Source: an uncultured Latescibacterota bacterium (lineage in GTDB: Bacteria > Latescibacterota > UBA2968). From it: a stretch of 64,000 bases of DNA. The notes under the pieces are model-generated. The model was not told the origin of the DNA, made no database searches, and saw only the letters and a program-made list of their open reading frames with translations. Shown here piece by piece: positions 16,093 through 23,855 of this stretch. Every line of letters starts with the position of its first letter. Within the stretch, counting starts at the first letter, position 1. The stretch spans positions 1,845,339-1,909,338 of the forward strand of contig OX638329.1 of the NCBI GenBank assembly GCA_951812755.1, in the 5' to 3' direction. The position numbers and the translations under genes are program-made.

Positions 16093-18519
16093 ATGATATT
16101 CAAGAGAAAGTCTATTATTGGATTGTTGGTGGCGATGGGGCTTGTTTTCGCAGGGGTTGCTTATGCCCAAACCGCAGCGGATGTGGATTATGATGGCGAT
16201 GGCGTAGTTGGGGTTGGCGATTTCTTGTTGTTTGTCGCCAGGTTTGGGACCAGTCAGGGTGATGGAAAGTACGAGGCAAAGTACGATCTGGATGGTGATG
16301 GACAGGTGGGTGTGTCAGACTTTTTGGTGTTCGTTGGGTTTTTTGGTCAAAGTACTGTTTCCAAAGAGGCTCCTCCGATATTAAAGCGGATCGGCGACCA
16401 AAGTGTACCAGCGGGCGTTAAATTGACTCTGAATTTGATCGCTTCCGATCCAAATGGGGATAACCTGACCTACTCGGTGAGTGGTCGCCCAGCGGGATCA
16501 TGGCTGTCGGGAACTACCTTCAGTTGGACCCCAACCAGCGGTCAGTCTGGAACGTATCGGGTCACGTTCACAGTAAGAGACGGCAAAGGGGGAACAGATA
16601 CCGAGACGATCACCATTAGTGTCGTAGCGTTCCGGTTCAATTTGATCAGGTACCAAGTTGAGACCGAGTTGCCCAGCTTTGTCAATATTATGTTCCAGGT
16701 GCAAGACTCCGATGGGCAGGGAGTGAACTTCCTGAGGACCGAACACTTTGAAGTGAAAGAGGATGGCCGGGCGGTATCTCCTACCGAGTCGGCGATGCGT
16801 ATTCGTAAGCGGGATGTCATTCCCTATTCGCTGAAGACTGTTCTGATGCTCGACACCAGCACGAGTGTAAGGGATCAATTAGAGGATATTAAAGACGCGG
16901 CGATCGCTTTGGTGGAAAACATGACCGATCAGCAAGAGTTCGCGTTGTACGAATTCTCTGAAGAACCGGTTCTCTTGCAGGATTTTACGAATGATGTAGA
17001 GGTCCTGACCAGGGCGATCCGGGGTATCCGTTTGGGGTTTGCGACCACCAACCTGTACGGTAGTGTTATTGAGGGAAGTGCGCGGTGGAAGGATATCTAT
17101 GCTGTAACCGAAGTACAGCAAGGGTTTATGATCATCCTGACCGACGGGAGTGACACACAAGCGTCCAGTACCCTGGATGAGGCACTCAGGGCGCGGGGAA
17201 ACAAGAATATCTACACAATCGGCCTGGGGGACGAGATCGAACCGGATGTCCTGCGACGGCTTGGCAATGCCGGGTTTTTCGAACTCGGTGATGTGAGCGA
17301 ACTGGCCGCCCAGTTTATCGAGATTCAGAACGAGATTGCGTTGTTTGCGGATAGCTTCTACCAGCTAAATTATATGAGCCCTAAGCGGGGAGACAGAGAT
17401 CATACGCTGGAGTTGCGTGTGAAGGAGAACCAGAACAATTCCACAGTCCGAGGGGGGTTCAACAGCAGGTGTTTCTTTTCGACGCGCGACCCGATCGTGG
17501 TCGTCAATCCTTCGTGTTCCAATAATAGAGGGATTGAGGAACTGCGAATCCCTGAGGGCGATGCAGTGCAGCTCCAGGCTGCGACATACCTGGGTACCCA
17601 ATCCCCGCAGTATAGCTGGACATCGAGCGATAACCATATCGTCGTGGTAGTGCAAGATGCGGATGATCCGGCGATGGCGTTGGCAGCAGCGGTTGGGGAC
17701 GGCGGACAGACCGCGACTATAACGGTGTTTGACCATGCAAATGGGTTGAGCAGACAGGTGAAGGTAGAGGTATTACCTCTAATTTCCTTCACATTATCAG
17801 GGGACGCATCGCTGGAGATGGTATGGATAGAGCCGGGAACATTTCAGATGGGATCGCCTTCCTCCGAGCAGGGTCGATATAGTGACGAGGGACCAGTGCA
17901 TGACGTGACGATCAGCCAGGGATTCTACTTGGGGACGTATGAGGTGACGCAGGAGCAATGGGAATCAGTGATGGGTACTCGTCCTTGGCAAGGTGAAAGT
18001 TATGTGCGTTCGGGATCGAATTATCCTGCGGTATATGTATCGTGGGAGGATGCACAGGAGTTTATCCGCCGTTTAAATGCGTCTCAGGGTTCGAATGTGT
18101 ATCGTTTGCCAACAGAGGCAGAGTGGGAGTATGCGTGTCGGGCTGGGACAACGACGCGCTGGTCTTTTGGAGATGATGAGAGCCAATTGACGCATTATGC
18201 GTGGTATCATGATAATGCGTGGGGTGTGGGAGAGCAGTATGCTCATCTCGTAGGCACAAAACGAGCGAATCCCTGGGGCTTGTATGACATGCATGGCAAT
18301 GTGTGGGAGTGGGTGCAGGATTGGTATGGTAATACTTATTATCGTTCTTCTCCATCGGTGGATCCGGCTGGTCCGTCGTCAGGCTCGTTTCGCGTTATGC
18401 GGGGCGGTTTCTTCTTCGACGGCGCCCGGAGTTTGCGGTCGGCGATTCGCAACCACAATTATTCGCCCAGCTACCGCGACGGCACCGTTGGGTTTCGTCT
18501 TCTGAGACAGGCCCAGTAG
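16093..18519 (+). CDS. Secreted vWA protein with C-terminal FGE-like domain; probable DGR target
   Basis: The 808-residue protein has a signal peptide (1-25), then two EF-hand-like dockerin-type repeats (31-86, DYDGDGVVGVGDFLLF and DLDGDGQVGVSDFLVF). A cadherin-like Ig domain follows (92-177), then a vWA domain (248-415) with a complete DTSTS MIDAS motif at 254-258 and ILTDGSD at 348-354. After an Ig-like region comes an FGE/sulfatase-modifying-factor fold (574-805: MVWIEPGTFQMGSP, RLPTEAEWEYACRAG, GNVWEWVQDW). The catalytic cysteines of true FGE are not seen. The last 38 residues have the codon pattern of a DGR variable region. The likely role is a surface or secreted ligand-binding protein. 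The GGGAGGG site is 6 bases before the ATG. Confidence 0.85.
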   Translation: MIFKRKSIIGLLVAMGLVFAGVAYAQTAADVDYDGDGVVGVGDFLLFVARFGTSQGDGKYEAKYDLDGDGQVGVSDFLVFVGFFGQSTVSKEAPPILKRIGDQSVPAGVKLTLNLIASDPNGDNLTYSVSGRPAGSWLSGTTFSWTPTSGQSGTYRVTFTVRDGKGGTDTETITISVVAFRFNLIRYQVETELPSFVNIMFQVQDSDGQGVNFLRTEHFEVKEDGRAVSPTESAMRIRKRDVIPYSLKTVLMLDTSTSVRDQLEDIKDAAIALVENMTDQQEFALYEFSEEPVLLQDFTNDVEVLTRAIRGIRLGFATTNLYGSVIEGSARWKDIYAVTEVQQGFMIILTDGSDTQASSTLDEALRARGNKNIYTIGLGDEIEPDVLRRLGNAGFFELGDVSELAAQFIEIQNEIALFADSFYQLNYMSPKRGDRDHTLELRVKENQNNSTVRGGFNSRCFFSTRDPIVVVNPSCSNNRGIEELRIPEGDAVQLQAATYLGTQSPQYSWTSSDNHIVVVVQDADDPAMALAAAVGDGGQTATITVFDHANGLSRQVKVEVLPLISFTLSGDASLEMVWIEPGTFQMGSPSSEQGRYSDEGPVHDVTISQGFYLGTYEVTQEQWESVMGTRPWQGESYVRSGSNYPAVYVSWEDAQEFIRRLNASQGSNVYRLPTEAEWEYACRAGTTTRWSFGDDESQLTHYAWYHDNAWGVGEQYAHLVGTKRANPWGLYDMHGNVWEWVQDWYGNTYYRSSPSVDPAGPSSGSFRVMRGGFFFDGARSLRSAIRNHNYSPSYRDGTVGFRLLRQAQ
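18403..18519 (+). other. Putative DGR variable region (VR)
   Basis: In residues 771-805 the positions that vary in FGE-type DGR targets are almost all NNC or NNT codons (TTC, GAC, GGC, AGT, ATT, CAC, TAT, AGC, TAC, GAC, GGC, ACC). Each can arise from AAC or AAT by changes at the first two bases. Interleaved codons (CGG, TTG, TCG, GCG, CGC, CCC, GTT, GGG) contain no adenine. This is what adenine-specific mutagenic retrohoming leaves. No template repeat is seen in the window, so the assignment is by pattern. Confidence 0.65.
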
Positions 18520-18629
18520 CTCTTTTCTCTTTTACGCTTTTGCGCTTTGTTGTTTTGAGTTGGTATAAATTGTGAATATGTCTGTTAGCTTATGTGTGTG
18601 TATGTTTTGGAGGGGTAAACTGGCGTGAG

Positions 18630-18665
18630 CGCAATGCCGAGCGTGTGTAACCGCCGTGCATTGCG
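18630..18665. repeat. Inverted repeat CGCAATGC...GCATTGCG
   Basis: Eight-base arms pair perfectly around a 20-base loop, between the FGE-like gene and the HRDC gene. The role is unknown. It sits where many DGRs keep their template RNA, but no template-like sequence is present. Confidence 0.4.
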
Positions 18666-18691
18666 TGTGCGACAGTTTGGTGGGGGTGTTT

Positions 18692-18714
18692 CCCGCGAAG
18701 CGGGTCAATTTTTT
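18692..18714 (+). terminator. Hairpin CCCGC-GAA-GCGGG plus T run
   Basis: A five-base stem with a GAA loop is followed by TCAATTTTTT. It ends 10 bases before the HRDC ATG, so it may end the target-gene transcript or act as a leader attenuator. Confidence 0.5.
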
Positions 18715-18724
18715 GAGGGTATGA

Positions 18725-19192
18725 ATGAATGTGCGTGTGTTTACACTGCCTTTCAGTTCGGCTTTGGGTGGTTTTGACGATGGCGCGGTGCGTGAATTTG
18801 TCAAGGACAAAGAAGTGCTCGCGGTTCGAGATCACTTCTTTTTAAAAGATGAATCTCCCCACCTTGTTCTTGTCGTCACGTATAATATGCCGCGCCCAGA
18901 GCAAGAGATATCCACCCGAAAACCGCAGGTCAAAGAGGGTGGTCGTGATCGAGAAGCGTGGCGAAAGACATTAGAAGAAGCCGATTGGCCCTTGTTCAAC
19001 ACGCTCAGAGATTGGCGCAACGGACAGGCAAAAGAAGAAGGCATCCCGCCTTATGTCATCTGCACGAATCAGCAACTGGCTGAAATTGCACACCGCCGCC
19101 CTCTTAGCTTAAACAAACTTGCGGCTATTGAACGACTGGGAAAGGCCAAACTCGAACGGTATGGAAAGGCGATGCTGGGTTTCGACTTCTGA
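18725..19192 (+). CDS. HRDC-domain protein, DGR accessory type
   Basis: The 155-residue protein starts MNVRVFTLPFSSALGGFDD, then REFVKDKEVLAVRDHFF. It ends in an HRDC domain (about 88-150: LFNTLRDWRNGQAKEEGIPP, ICTNQQLAEIAHRRP, LAAIERLGKAKLERYGKAML). From established knowledge, small HRDC proteins of this layout are accessory genes of DGRs, either replacing or accompanying Avd next to the reverse transcriptase. Here it sits directly behind an FGE-type target gene but no reverse transcriptase follows. GAGGG precedes the ATG by 5 bases. HRDC domains bind nucleic acid, so a role in handling template RNA or cDNA is likely. Confidence 0.75.
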   Translation: MNVRVFTLPFSSALGGFDDGAVREFVKDKEVLAVRDHFFLKDESPHLVLVVTYNMPRPEQEISTRKPQVKEGGRDREAWRKTLEEADWPLFNTLRDWRNGQAKEEGIPPYVICTNQQLAEIAHRRPLSLNKLAAIERLGKAKLERYGKAMLGFDF

Positions 19193-19415
19193 GCACATGG
19201 TATTGCCCGATGAGGCCGTTTCAAGGATCGGTCTCCTGTGCATAAGGCCCTGTCCCGGGCTTCATCCTGCGCCGACATAGTTCGGACAAAGAGAACCGCT
19301 CGGCTCCGGCTGGTAGGTTATATCTCGAAGGCTGGAATCGATAGCAAAAGCCCGATCTGGTTAGGACAGGTCGGGCTTTTTGTTTCTGTTTAAGGCGCAA
19401 GATTGGGAGATCGCA
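19193..19415. other. Intergenic 223 bp between HRDC and Rpn-like genes
   Basis: No reverse transcriptase motif, no template-repeat match and no gene is visible. It contains the bidirectional terminator at 19346-19388. Confidence 0.6.
19346..19388 (+). terminator. Bidirectional terminator
   Basis: AAAAGCCCGA pairs with TCGGGCTTTT around a 15-base loop and is followed by TGTTTCTGTTT. It lies between convergent genes (HRDC plus, Rpn-like minus), and the A run at its left side also allows use on the minus strand. Confidence 0.8.
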
Positions 19416-20321
19416 TCACTCCTCTAACATATCCCGAAATGCCTCCAGACTGGACACCTGTATCGCTGCACGGTGCAACTGCTTGAGGTGTTGCAAATCT
19501 TCGATGGCAGCAATGCGAGCAGATAGGGGGTCTGTTTCGGACAAATCAAATCGAATCTCCAACACTTCAAGGATTCCTTCGAGTGTGCTTTTTATTTCTC
19601 CTTCCGCTCTGCCCTGCTTAATGCCCTGCTCAATGCCTTGTTGCTTAATGTATTGTGCAAACGATGACTCGCGCATAATGGCATCCATAAGACCCTCCTG
19701 TAATAGAATACGATTGATCAGTCTCGGATCATACTCTAACCCACTCAATATCATCAACCGACCCAAAAAGTCAACCTTTATTGATTCATCCACTGGCAGC
19801 GCATTCGTCGCGTCAACACAGTGACGCAACCACGTCTCTGAATCTATGCCAGCAGGACGTTTCATCAACGGTGCAAATGGAAACAAGCCCGAAGGCTCGC
19901 CATCAACAATATCCTGTCCCTCTATCTCACTCAACCGAATCACTGTGTATTTGATCACAACAAGATGGCCGGATATTTCCTGAATATAGTGCCCCGGATC
20001 GCGCCGACCTGCACTGCGCCGTAAATAGATCACACTGGAATAAATCGGCAGGTCGTGCTGCTCAATCGCACGTATAATATAGCCCGCCATGCGGCGCGGC
20101 ATAGATGGATCGTCAGTCGTCTGAAACTCGTGATGCACCAATGTCTCCTTGCCTGAGATATGGACGCGGATGAGGCTGTCCATGTGTCGTGTATCAACCG
20201 TGTTTTGCTCTGTGTCGAGTATGTTGAGGACCTCTACATCGTCCTGTTCAAGTGTGAGTCGGATAAAGTCTTTGGGATAGGTCTGGATCAGATCTTTGGA
20301 GACAGAGTCATATTCGGCCAT
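19416..20321 (-). CDS. Rpn family (recombination-promoting nuclease-like) PD-(D/E)XK protein
   Basis: The 301-residue protein shows the Rpn/putative-transposase pattern: HMDSLIRVHISGKETLVHHE followed by FQTTDDPSMPRRMAGYI, containing the Glu-x-Gln form of the PD-(D/E)XK active site, then the PIYSSVIYLRR strand. The C-terminal part has the short repeat KQQGIEQGIKQGRAEGEI and an alpha-helical tail, typical of this family. Members cut DNA and promote RecA-independent recombination, and they behave as mobile or defence-associated genes. It is convergent with the DGR-type locus. The initial ATG starts MAEYDSVSKDLIQTYPKDF, which is normal for the family. Confidence 0.8.
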   Translation of the reverse strand: MAEYDSVSKDLIQTYPKDFIRLTLEQDDVEVLNILDTEQNTVDTRHMDSLIRVHISGKETLVHHEFQTTDDPSMPRRMAGYIIRAIEQHDLPIYSSVIYLRRSAGRRDPGHYIQEISGHLVVIKYTVIRLSEIEGQDIVDGEPSGLFPFAPLMKRPAGIDSETWLRHCVDATNALPVDESIKVDFLGRLMILSGLEYDPRLINRILLQEGLMDAIMRESSFAQYIKQQGIEQGIKQGRAEGEIKSTLEGILEVLEIRFDLSETDPLSARIAAIEDLQHLKQLHRAAIQVSSLEAFRDMLEE

Positions 20322-20695
20322 GTAGGATGCCCTGGGTCTGATGAGTGAATTTTACACGCAACAGTCAGACCCTGAGCAAATATCAAGCCAACATCACAGA
20401 AATTGAGTGATAAATTGTATGGACAGAAGCTCAAATACCCTCATCATGCTTTTAATATGCTGTATTGCGCCCTTAACGTGAATGTAAGAGTCGCCTTTGG
20501 AGATACATACAAATGGAAGACGCTGTGATACAAAAGTGTACATTTTGATCCATGAATGGACGGTATAGTGAAAGATATGTACTTCTTGTTCTGTTTGTGA
20601 CCGCGTGCGTGAAAGTCGTTGACAAGGCTGAGGGGTCGCCCATAATTTTGATTTGAGAAAGCGAATATTACAAACAGTTATTCAAAGGAGACACC
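20322..20695. other. Intergenic region, 374 bp
   Basis: The region divides the minus-strand Rpn-like gene from the plus-strand metallophosphoesterase operon. Apart from the promoter at 20619-20648 and the AAAGGAGACACC ribosome site at its end, I see no gene or repeat. Confidence 0.6.
20619..20648 (+). promoter_or_regulatory. Sigma70-type promoter for the metallophosphoesterase operon
   Basis: TTGACA at 20619-20624 is followed after 16 bases by CATAAT (20641-20646), or after 18 by TAATTT. It lies about 50 bases before the start codon. Confidence 0.6.
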
Positions 20696-21628
20696 ATGGA
20701 ACCCTGGTCTTTTCTTCATATCTGCGATATGCAACCCGGTTCGCCCCGGTCTTTTCGCTTTAATCAGCGAAATATGGACAATTGGCAGACAGCGTACCGG
20801 CAGATTCAAGGTATTACCGATGTCGATCTTCTTCTCGTGGGTGGCGATCTCACGCGGGATGGGGCGCTCCACGACTTTGAGTATGAAGTTGCCAAACGCG
20901 AACTCGATGCTTTGCCGTATCCGTATTATGCGGTTCCCGGCAATATGGATACGTGCAACAAGCATACCGATAAAAATGGTGCTACCGGACGCGAGGATAT
21001 TCGCCTGAATGTCACTGCCGAGCAACTGGATTCGTTTGTGCCTTTTTTTGGTGATTTTCCCTGGAGTTTTGTTCATAAGAATGTGCGTTTTAGCGGATTT
21101 TATGCGGCTGTGGCGGGTTCGGGATTATCTTATGAGACGCGCATGTGGCACTGGCTGGAAAGTGAGTTGCCGTCCCTTCCCCGTGCGGCGCATCACGTTG
21201 TGACCATGCATTATACCCTGTTTATGGATACGCTCGATGAACCCAAATGGGATATTACAAAAGCGGACGAGTATAGAGATTGGTATTTTTCTATTGATCC
21301 GCCACACAGACAGCGCATTTTTGAGGCGTTTAAAAGATCCGGTGTGTCCATTGTTCTCAGCGGACATATTCACTGCCGACGTCCGCCCCAAATTGTTGAG
21401 GGTATTTCTTTTTATCGCTGTGCTGGTATAGCGATGCCCCAGGCTGCCGACCGGTGGGATGATGGCGATCCCACGTTGGGGTTCTATCGTTTTGACGTGA
21501 CAGACGCTGATCTAACCCCTACATTTATTCCTCTAACTGAAGAATCGCAATCTAACGCGGGATATGGTCCAGGGGGACATCCCAGACCTGAAGAACGCGA
21601 TTATTCGCTCGCGTGGGAGACAGGTTAG
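20696..21628 (+). CDS. Calcineurin-like metallophosphoesterase
   Basis: The 310-residue protein has the metallophosphoesterase motifs in order: FLHICDMQ (first Asp; the usual DxH is DxQ here), LLVGGDLTRDG, VPGNMD where GNHD is usual, VTMHYTLF and LSGHIHCRRPP. These bind two metals and hydrolyse phosphoesters. The DxQ and GNMD forms are departures from the consensus, so catalytic efficiency is uncertain. An AAGGAG site stands 7 bases before the ATG. It heads a plus-strand set with the small protein at 21662 and the 580-residue protein at 21916. Confidence 0.82.
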   Translation: MEPWSFLHICDMQPGSPRSFRFNQRNMDNWQTAYRQIQGITDVDLLLVGGDLTRDGALHDFEYEVAKRELDALPYPYYAVPGNMDTCNKHTDKNGATGREDIRLNVTAEQLDSFVPFFGDFPWSFVHKNVRFSGFYAAVAGSGLSYETRMWHWLESELPSLPRAAHHVVTMHYTLFMDTLDEPKWDITKADEYRDWYFSIDPPHRQRIFEAFKRSGVSIVLSGHIHCRRPPQIVEGISFYRCAGIAMPQAADRWDDGDPTLGFYRFDVTDADLTPTFIPLTEESQSNAGYGPGGHPRPEERDYSLAWETG

Positions 21629-21661
21629 AGGCTGGGCAACTATGTAAAGAGGAGAAATAAG

Positions 21662-21910
21662 ATGAACCATATGCGGAGACTCGACCCAGTTATCGAGGTG
21701 TACAAAAAGGATGTTGATCGAACACTCATTCGCAGAAATCTCAAACTTTCTCATGAAGAACGGTTGCAAAATGCGATGGAACTCCAACGTTTTGCACAGG
21801 AATTGCGAAAAGCTGGGCGTCGTGTCAAGCGAGCGGCAGGCAGACCCAAAGATCTTGAAGCAATTTCAGAACTTGAGACTATTCGAGAAGAGGAACAAAA
21901 AGAGGAGTAA
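21662..21910 (+). CDS. Small charged helical protein, unknown
   Basis: The 82-residue protein (RRLDPVIEVYKKDVDRTLIR, LKLSHEERLQNAMELQRFAQ) is rich in Arg, Lys and Glu and predicted helical throughout. An AGAGGAG site lies 8 bases before the ATG, and the stop is 5 bases from the next ATG, so translation is likely coupled. I have the impression that proteins of this type occur beside nucleotidyltransferase or toxin-antitoxin genes, but no such partner is present here. I do not assign a function. Confidence 0.6.
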   Translation: MNHMRRLDPVIEVYKKDVDRTLIRRNLKLSHEERLQNAMELQRFAQELRKAGRRVKRAAGRPKDLEAISELETIREEEQKEE

Positions 21911-21915
21911 CTTTC

Positions 21916-23658
21916 ATGTCTGTTTTACATATTACGTCACCTGCTGCCCCTCCAGAGTGGGCACTTTTGCAACGCGAATTGATGCGCGCGCAGGCCACGG
22001 CCTGCGAGGTTTTTTATCACCGATATTTTGACAGCCGGGGGTATCTCAAGTGTATTCCGCGGTGGGGGGGTAATGATGGTCCGGATGATGCGATAGAAAA
22101 TCTTACCGGATATTCAATGGTGCATACCCTGGGGGGACCAGCGCATATCCTCGATCTCTACAAGCAGGCGTGGGAAGGGCATATTGAGCAGTATTCCGAG
22201 GCGAAGACCGAGGTTGTGCCTATCGGGCGCGATGGTATGTATTACAAGGAGTTTCCCGCGTGTTTCGATTGGTTCCACCACGGGGAATCGCTCACTATTT
22301 TCAATTTGCAGGGGTTGTCCGATCCGCATGAGGACACATTTGGTCACCGCGTGCGTCGCTACGCGGGTTTTTATATGGATGAAGATCCCCAGGCGAAGAA
22401 TTACGATCCCGAGCACAAGGTCATTCGCAGCCTTTTTAACGGTAGTCGGGGACCTTTATTGCGAAAAGCCACGGGGCTCGATTGGGCAGGGGATCCCTTT
22501 GAGGTTGAGGGTCGCTTTCCCGCACCGCGCCACGGTGAACGCAATTTTGAAGAGATGCTTATGCATTTTGAAGATTATACCGATGTGATCGGCGACCATC
22601 CCCTGAATCTCGCGGCTACTACGCTGGGTCTGAATGCTTTTGCGCTGGCCGGTGAGGAGAAATACCGCTCATGGTTGCTCGGATACGTCGATGCGTGGGC
22701 TGCTCGCGCGGCTGAGAATAACGGTGTTCTTCCGTCCAATATCGGTCTTGACGGTGCGATTGGCGGTGCGTGTGATGGCAAGTGGTATGGCGGTTGTTAT
22801 GGCTGGGGATTTACTGTGGTTGTTCCGCAAACAGGTGCGCTTTCCAACCGCAATTCCATAGCTCGTGGTATAGCGGGTTTTGGCAATGCCCTGCTTCTGA
22901 CGGGTGACCAGAAATATCCCCATGTCTGGCGTACGATGATCAATGCGGTGAATAGCAATAGCAAAAATGTCGATGGGGAAATACAGTATCCGCACATGCA
23001 CGGCGATGATGGCTGGTATAGCTATAGCTCCCAGCCCTTCAGTCAGGGTGCGCTCGATGTTTATTATTGGACGATGGATGAGGCCGATCTTGAGTACATT
23101 TCCGCTGATCCATGGATAGACTATCTTCGCGGGAATAATCCCGATCATCCTGCACGTACCTTGCGAAATGCTTTGAGCGCGATTCGCGGGAAGATGGAGA
23201 ATGTGCGCAATGATACGTCTTCTACGGATACCCGATTATCCGATGATCCATTGCCCTATAATCCCGCAACTACTGTGAACGCGCTTATTCAGCTCCAGCT
23301 CGGTGGTCTGGCGCCGCGACACGGCGAACCCCTGCATTGTCGCGTGCGTTATTTTGATCCCGAGAATCGCCGTCCCGGGTTGCCGTCTGATGTGGCTGCT
23401 CTCGTAGAGACGCTGACTGCGGATCGTGTTGTGCTGTCACTCGTGAATGTCAATCAGACCGAATACCGCGATCTCATTATTCAGGGTGGTGCTTATGCCG
23501 AGCATCAGATTACTGCTGCGGAGGTTGATGGTAGTGTATTTGATCTCGATGCATCCTGGATGCCGGTCCGCCTTGGTCCCGGTTGCGGAGCGCGACTTGT
23601 ACTTAAAACAGAACGTTATGTCAATTCACCGACTTTTGCGTTTCCTTGGGAGAGATAA
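21916..23658 (+). CDS. Uncharacterised 580-residue alpha-helical enzyme-like protein
   Basis: No signal peptide is visible. The central part has a repeating aromatic/helical pattern (YCHRYFDSRG-like start at residues 35-45, GGACDGKWYGGCYGWGFT, GIAGFGNALLLTGDQKYPHV, MHGDDGWYSYSS) that resembles (alpha/alpha)6 barrels of glycan-active enzymes. The last 130 residues are beta-rich. I do not recognise the family with confidence. Neighbouring genes for phosphoesterase and DUF362 give no substrate. The alternative is a structural protein of similar fold. Confidence 0.65.
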   Translation: MSVLHITSPAAPPEWALLQRELMRAQATACEVFYHRYFDSRGYLKCIPRWGGNDGPDDAIENLTGYSMVHTLGGPAHILDLYKQAWEGHIEQYSEAKTEVVPIGRDGMYYKEFPACFDWFHHGESLTIFNLQGLSDPHEDTFGHRVRRYAGFYMDEDPQAKNYDPEHKVIRSLFNGSRGPLLRKATGLDWAGDPFEVEGRFPAPRHGERNFEEMLMHFEDYTDVIGDHPLNLAATTLGLNAFALAGEEKYRSWLLGYVDAWAARAAENNGVLPSNIGLDGAIGGACDGKWYGGCYGWGFTVVVPQTGALSNRNSIARGIAGFGNALLLTGDQKYPHVWRTMINAVNSNSKNVDGEIQYPHMHGDDGWYSYSSQPFSQGALDVYYWTMDEADLEYISADPWIDYLRGNNPDHPARTLRNALSAIRGKMENVRNDTSSTDTRLSDDPLPYNPATTVNALIQLQLGGLAPRHGEPLHCRVRYFDPENRRPGLPSDVAALVETLTADRVVLSLVNVNQTEYRDLIIQGGAYAEHQITAAEVDGSVFDLDASWMPVRLGPGCGARLVLKTERYVNSPTFAFPWER

Positions 23659-23715
23659 ATTCAGCAATTAATAAGTGACGTTACGCATAGGCACAATATA
23701 ATGCGATAATGCGCC

Positions 23716-23811
23716 TGTCATTCTGAGCGTAGCGTAGCGGAGTCGAAAAATCTTCTACCAACGCAGGTGGAACAGATGCTTCGGCTCCGTTCCACTCCGC
23801 TCAGCATGACA
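23716..23811. repeat. MITE-like element with nested inverted repeats
   Basis: Outer arms TGTCATTCTGAGCG and CGCTCAGCATGACA pair with one mismatch. Inside, GCGGAGT pairs with ACTCCGC and GTGGAAC with GTTCCAC. The 96-bp element lies in the spacer between 23658 and 23856. Similar TCATTCTGAGCG repeats are common in many bacterial genomes. Confidence 0.7.
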
Positions 23812-23855
23812 AAACCACAGACCTGTATAACATCAGTTAATAAAAGGAGTTTCTT

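Noticed and set aside
18520-19415. Search for a DGR template repeat or reverse transcriptase
   Set aside because: No stretch resembling the variable region with AAC/AAT codons and no YxDD motif was found by eye here or elsewhere in the window.
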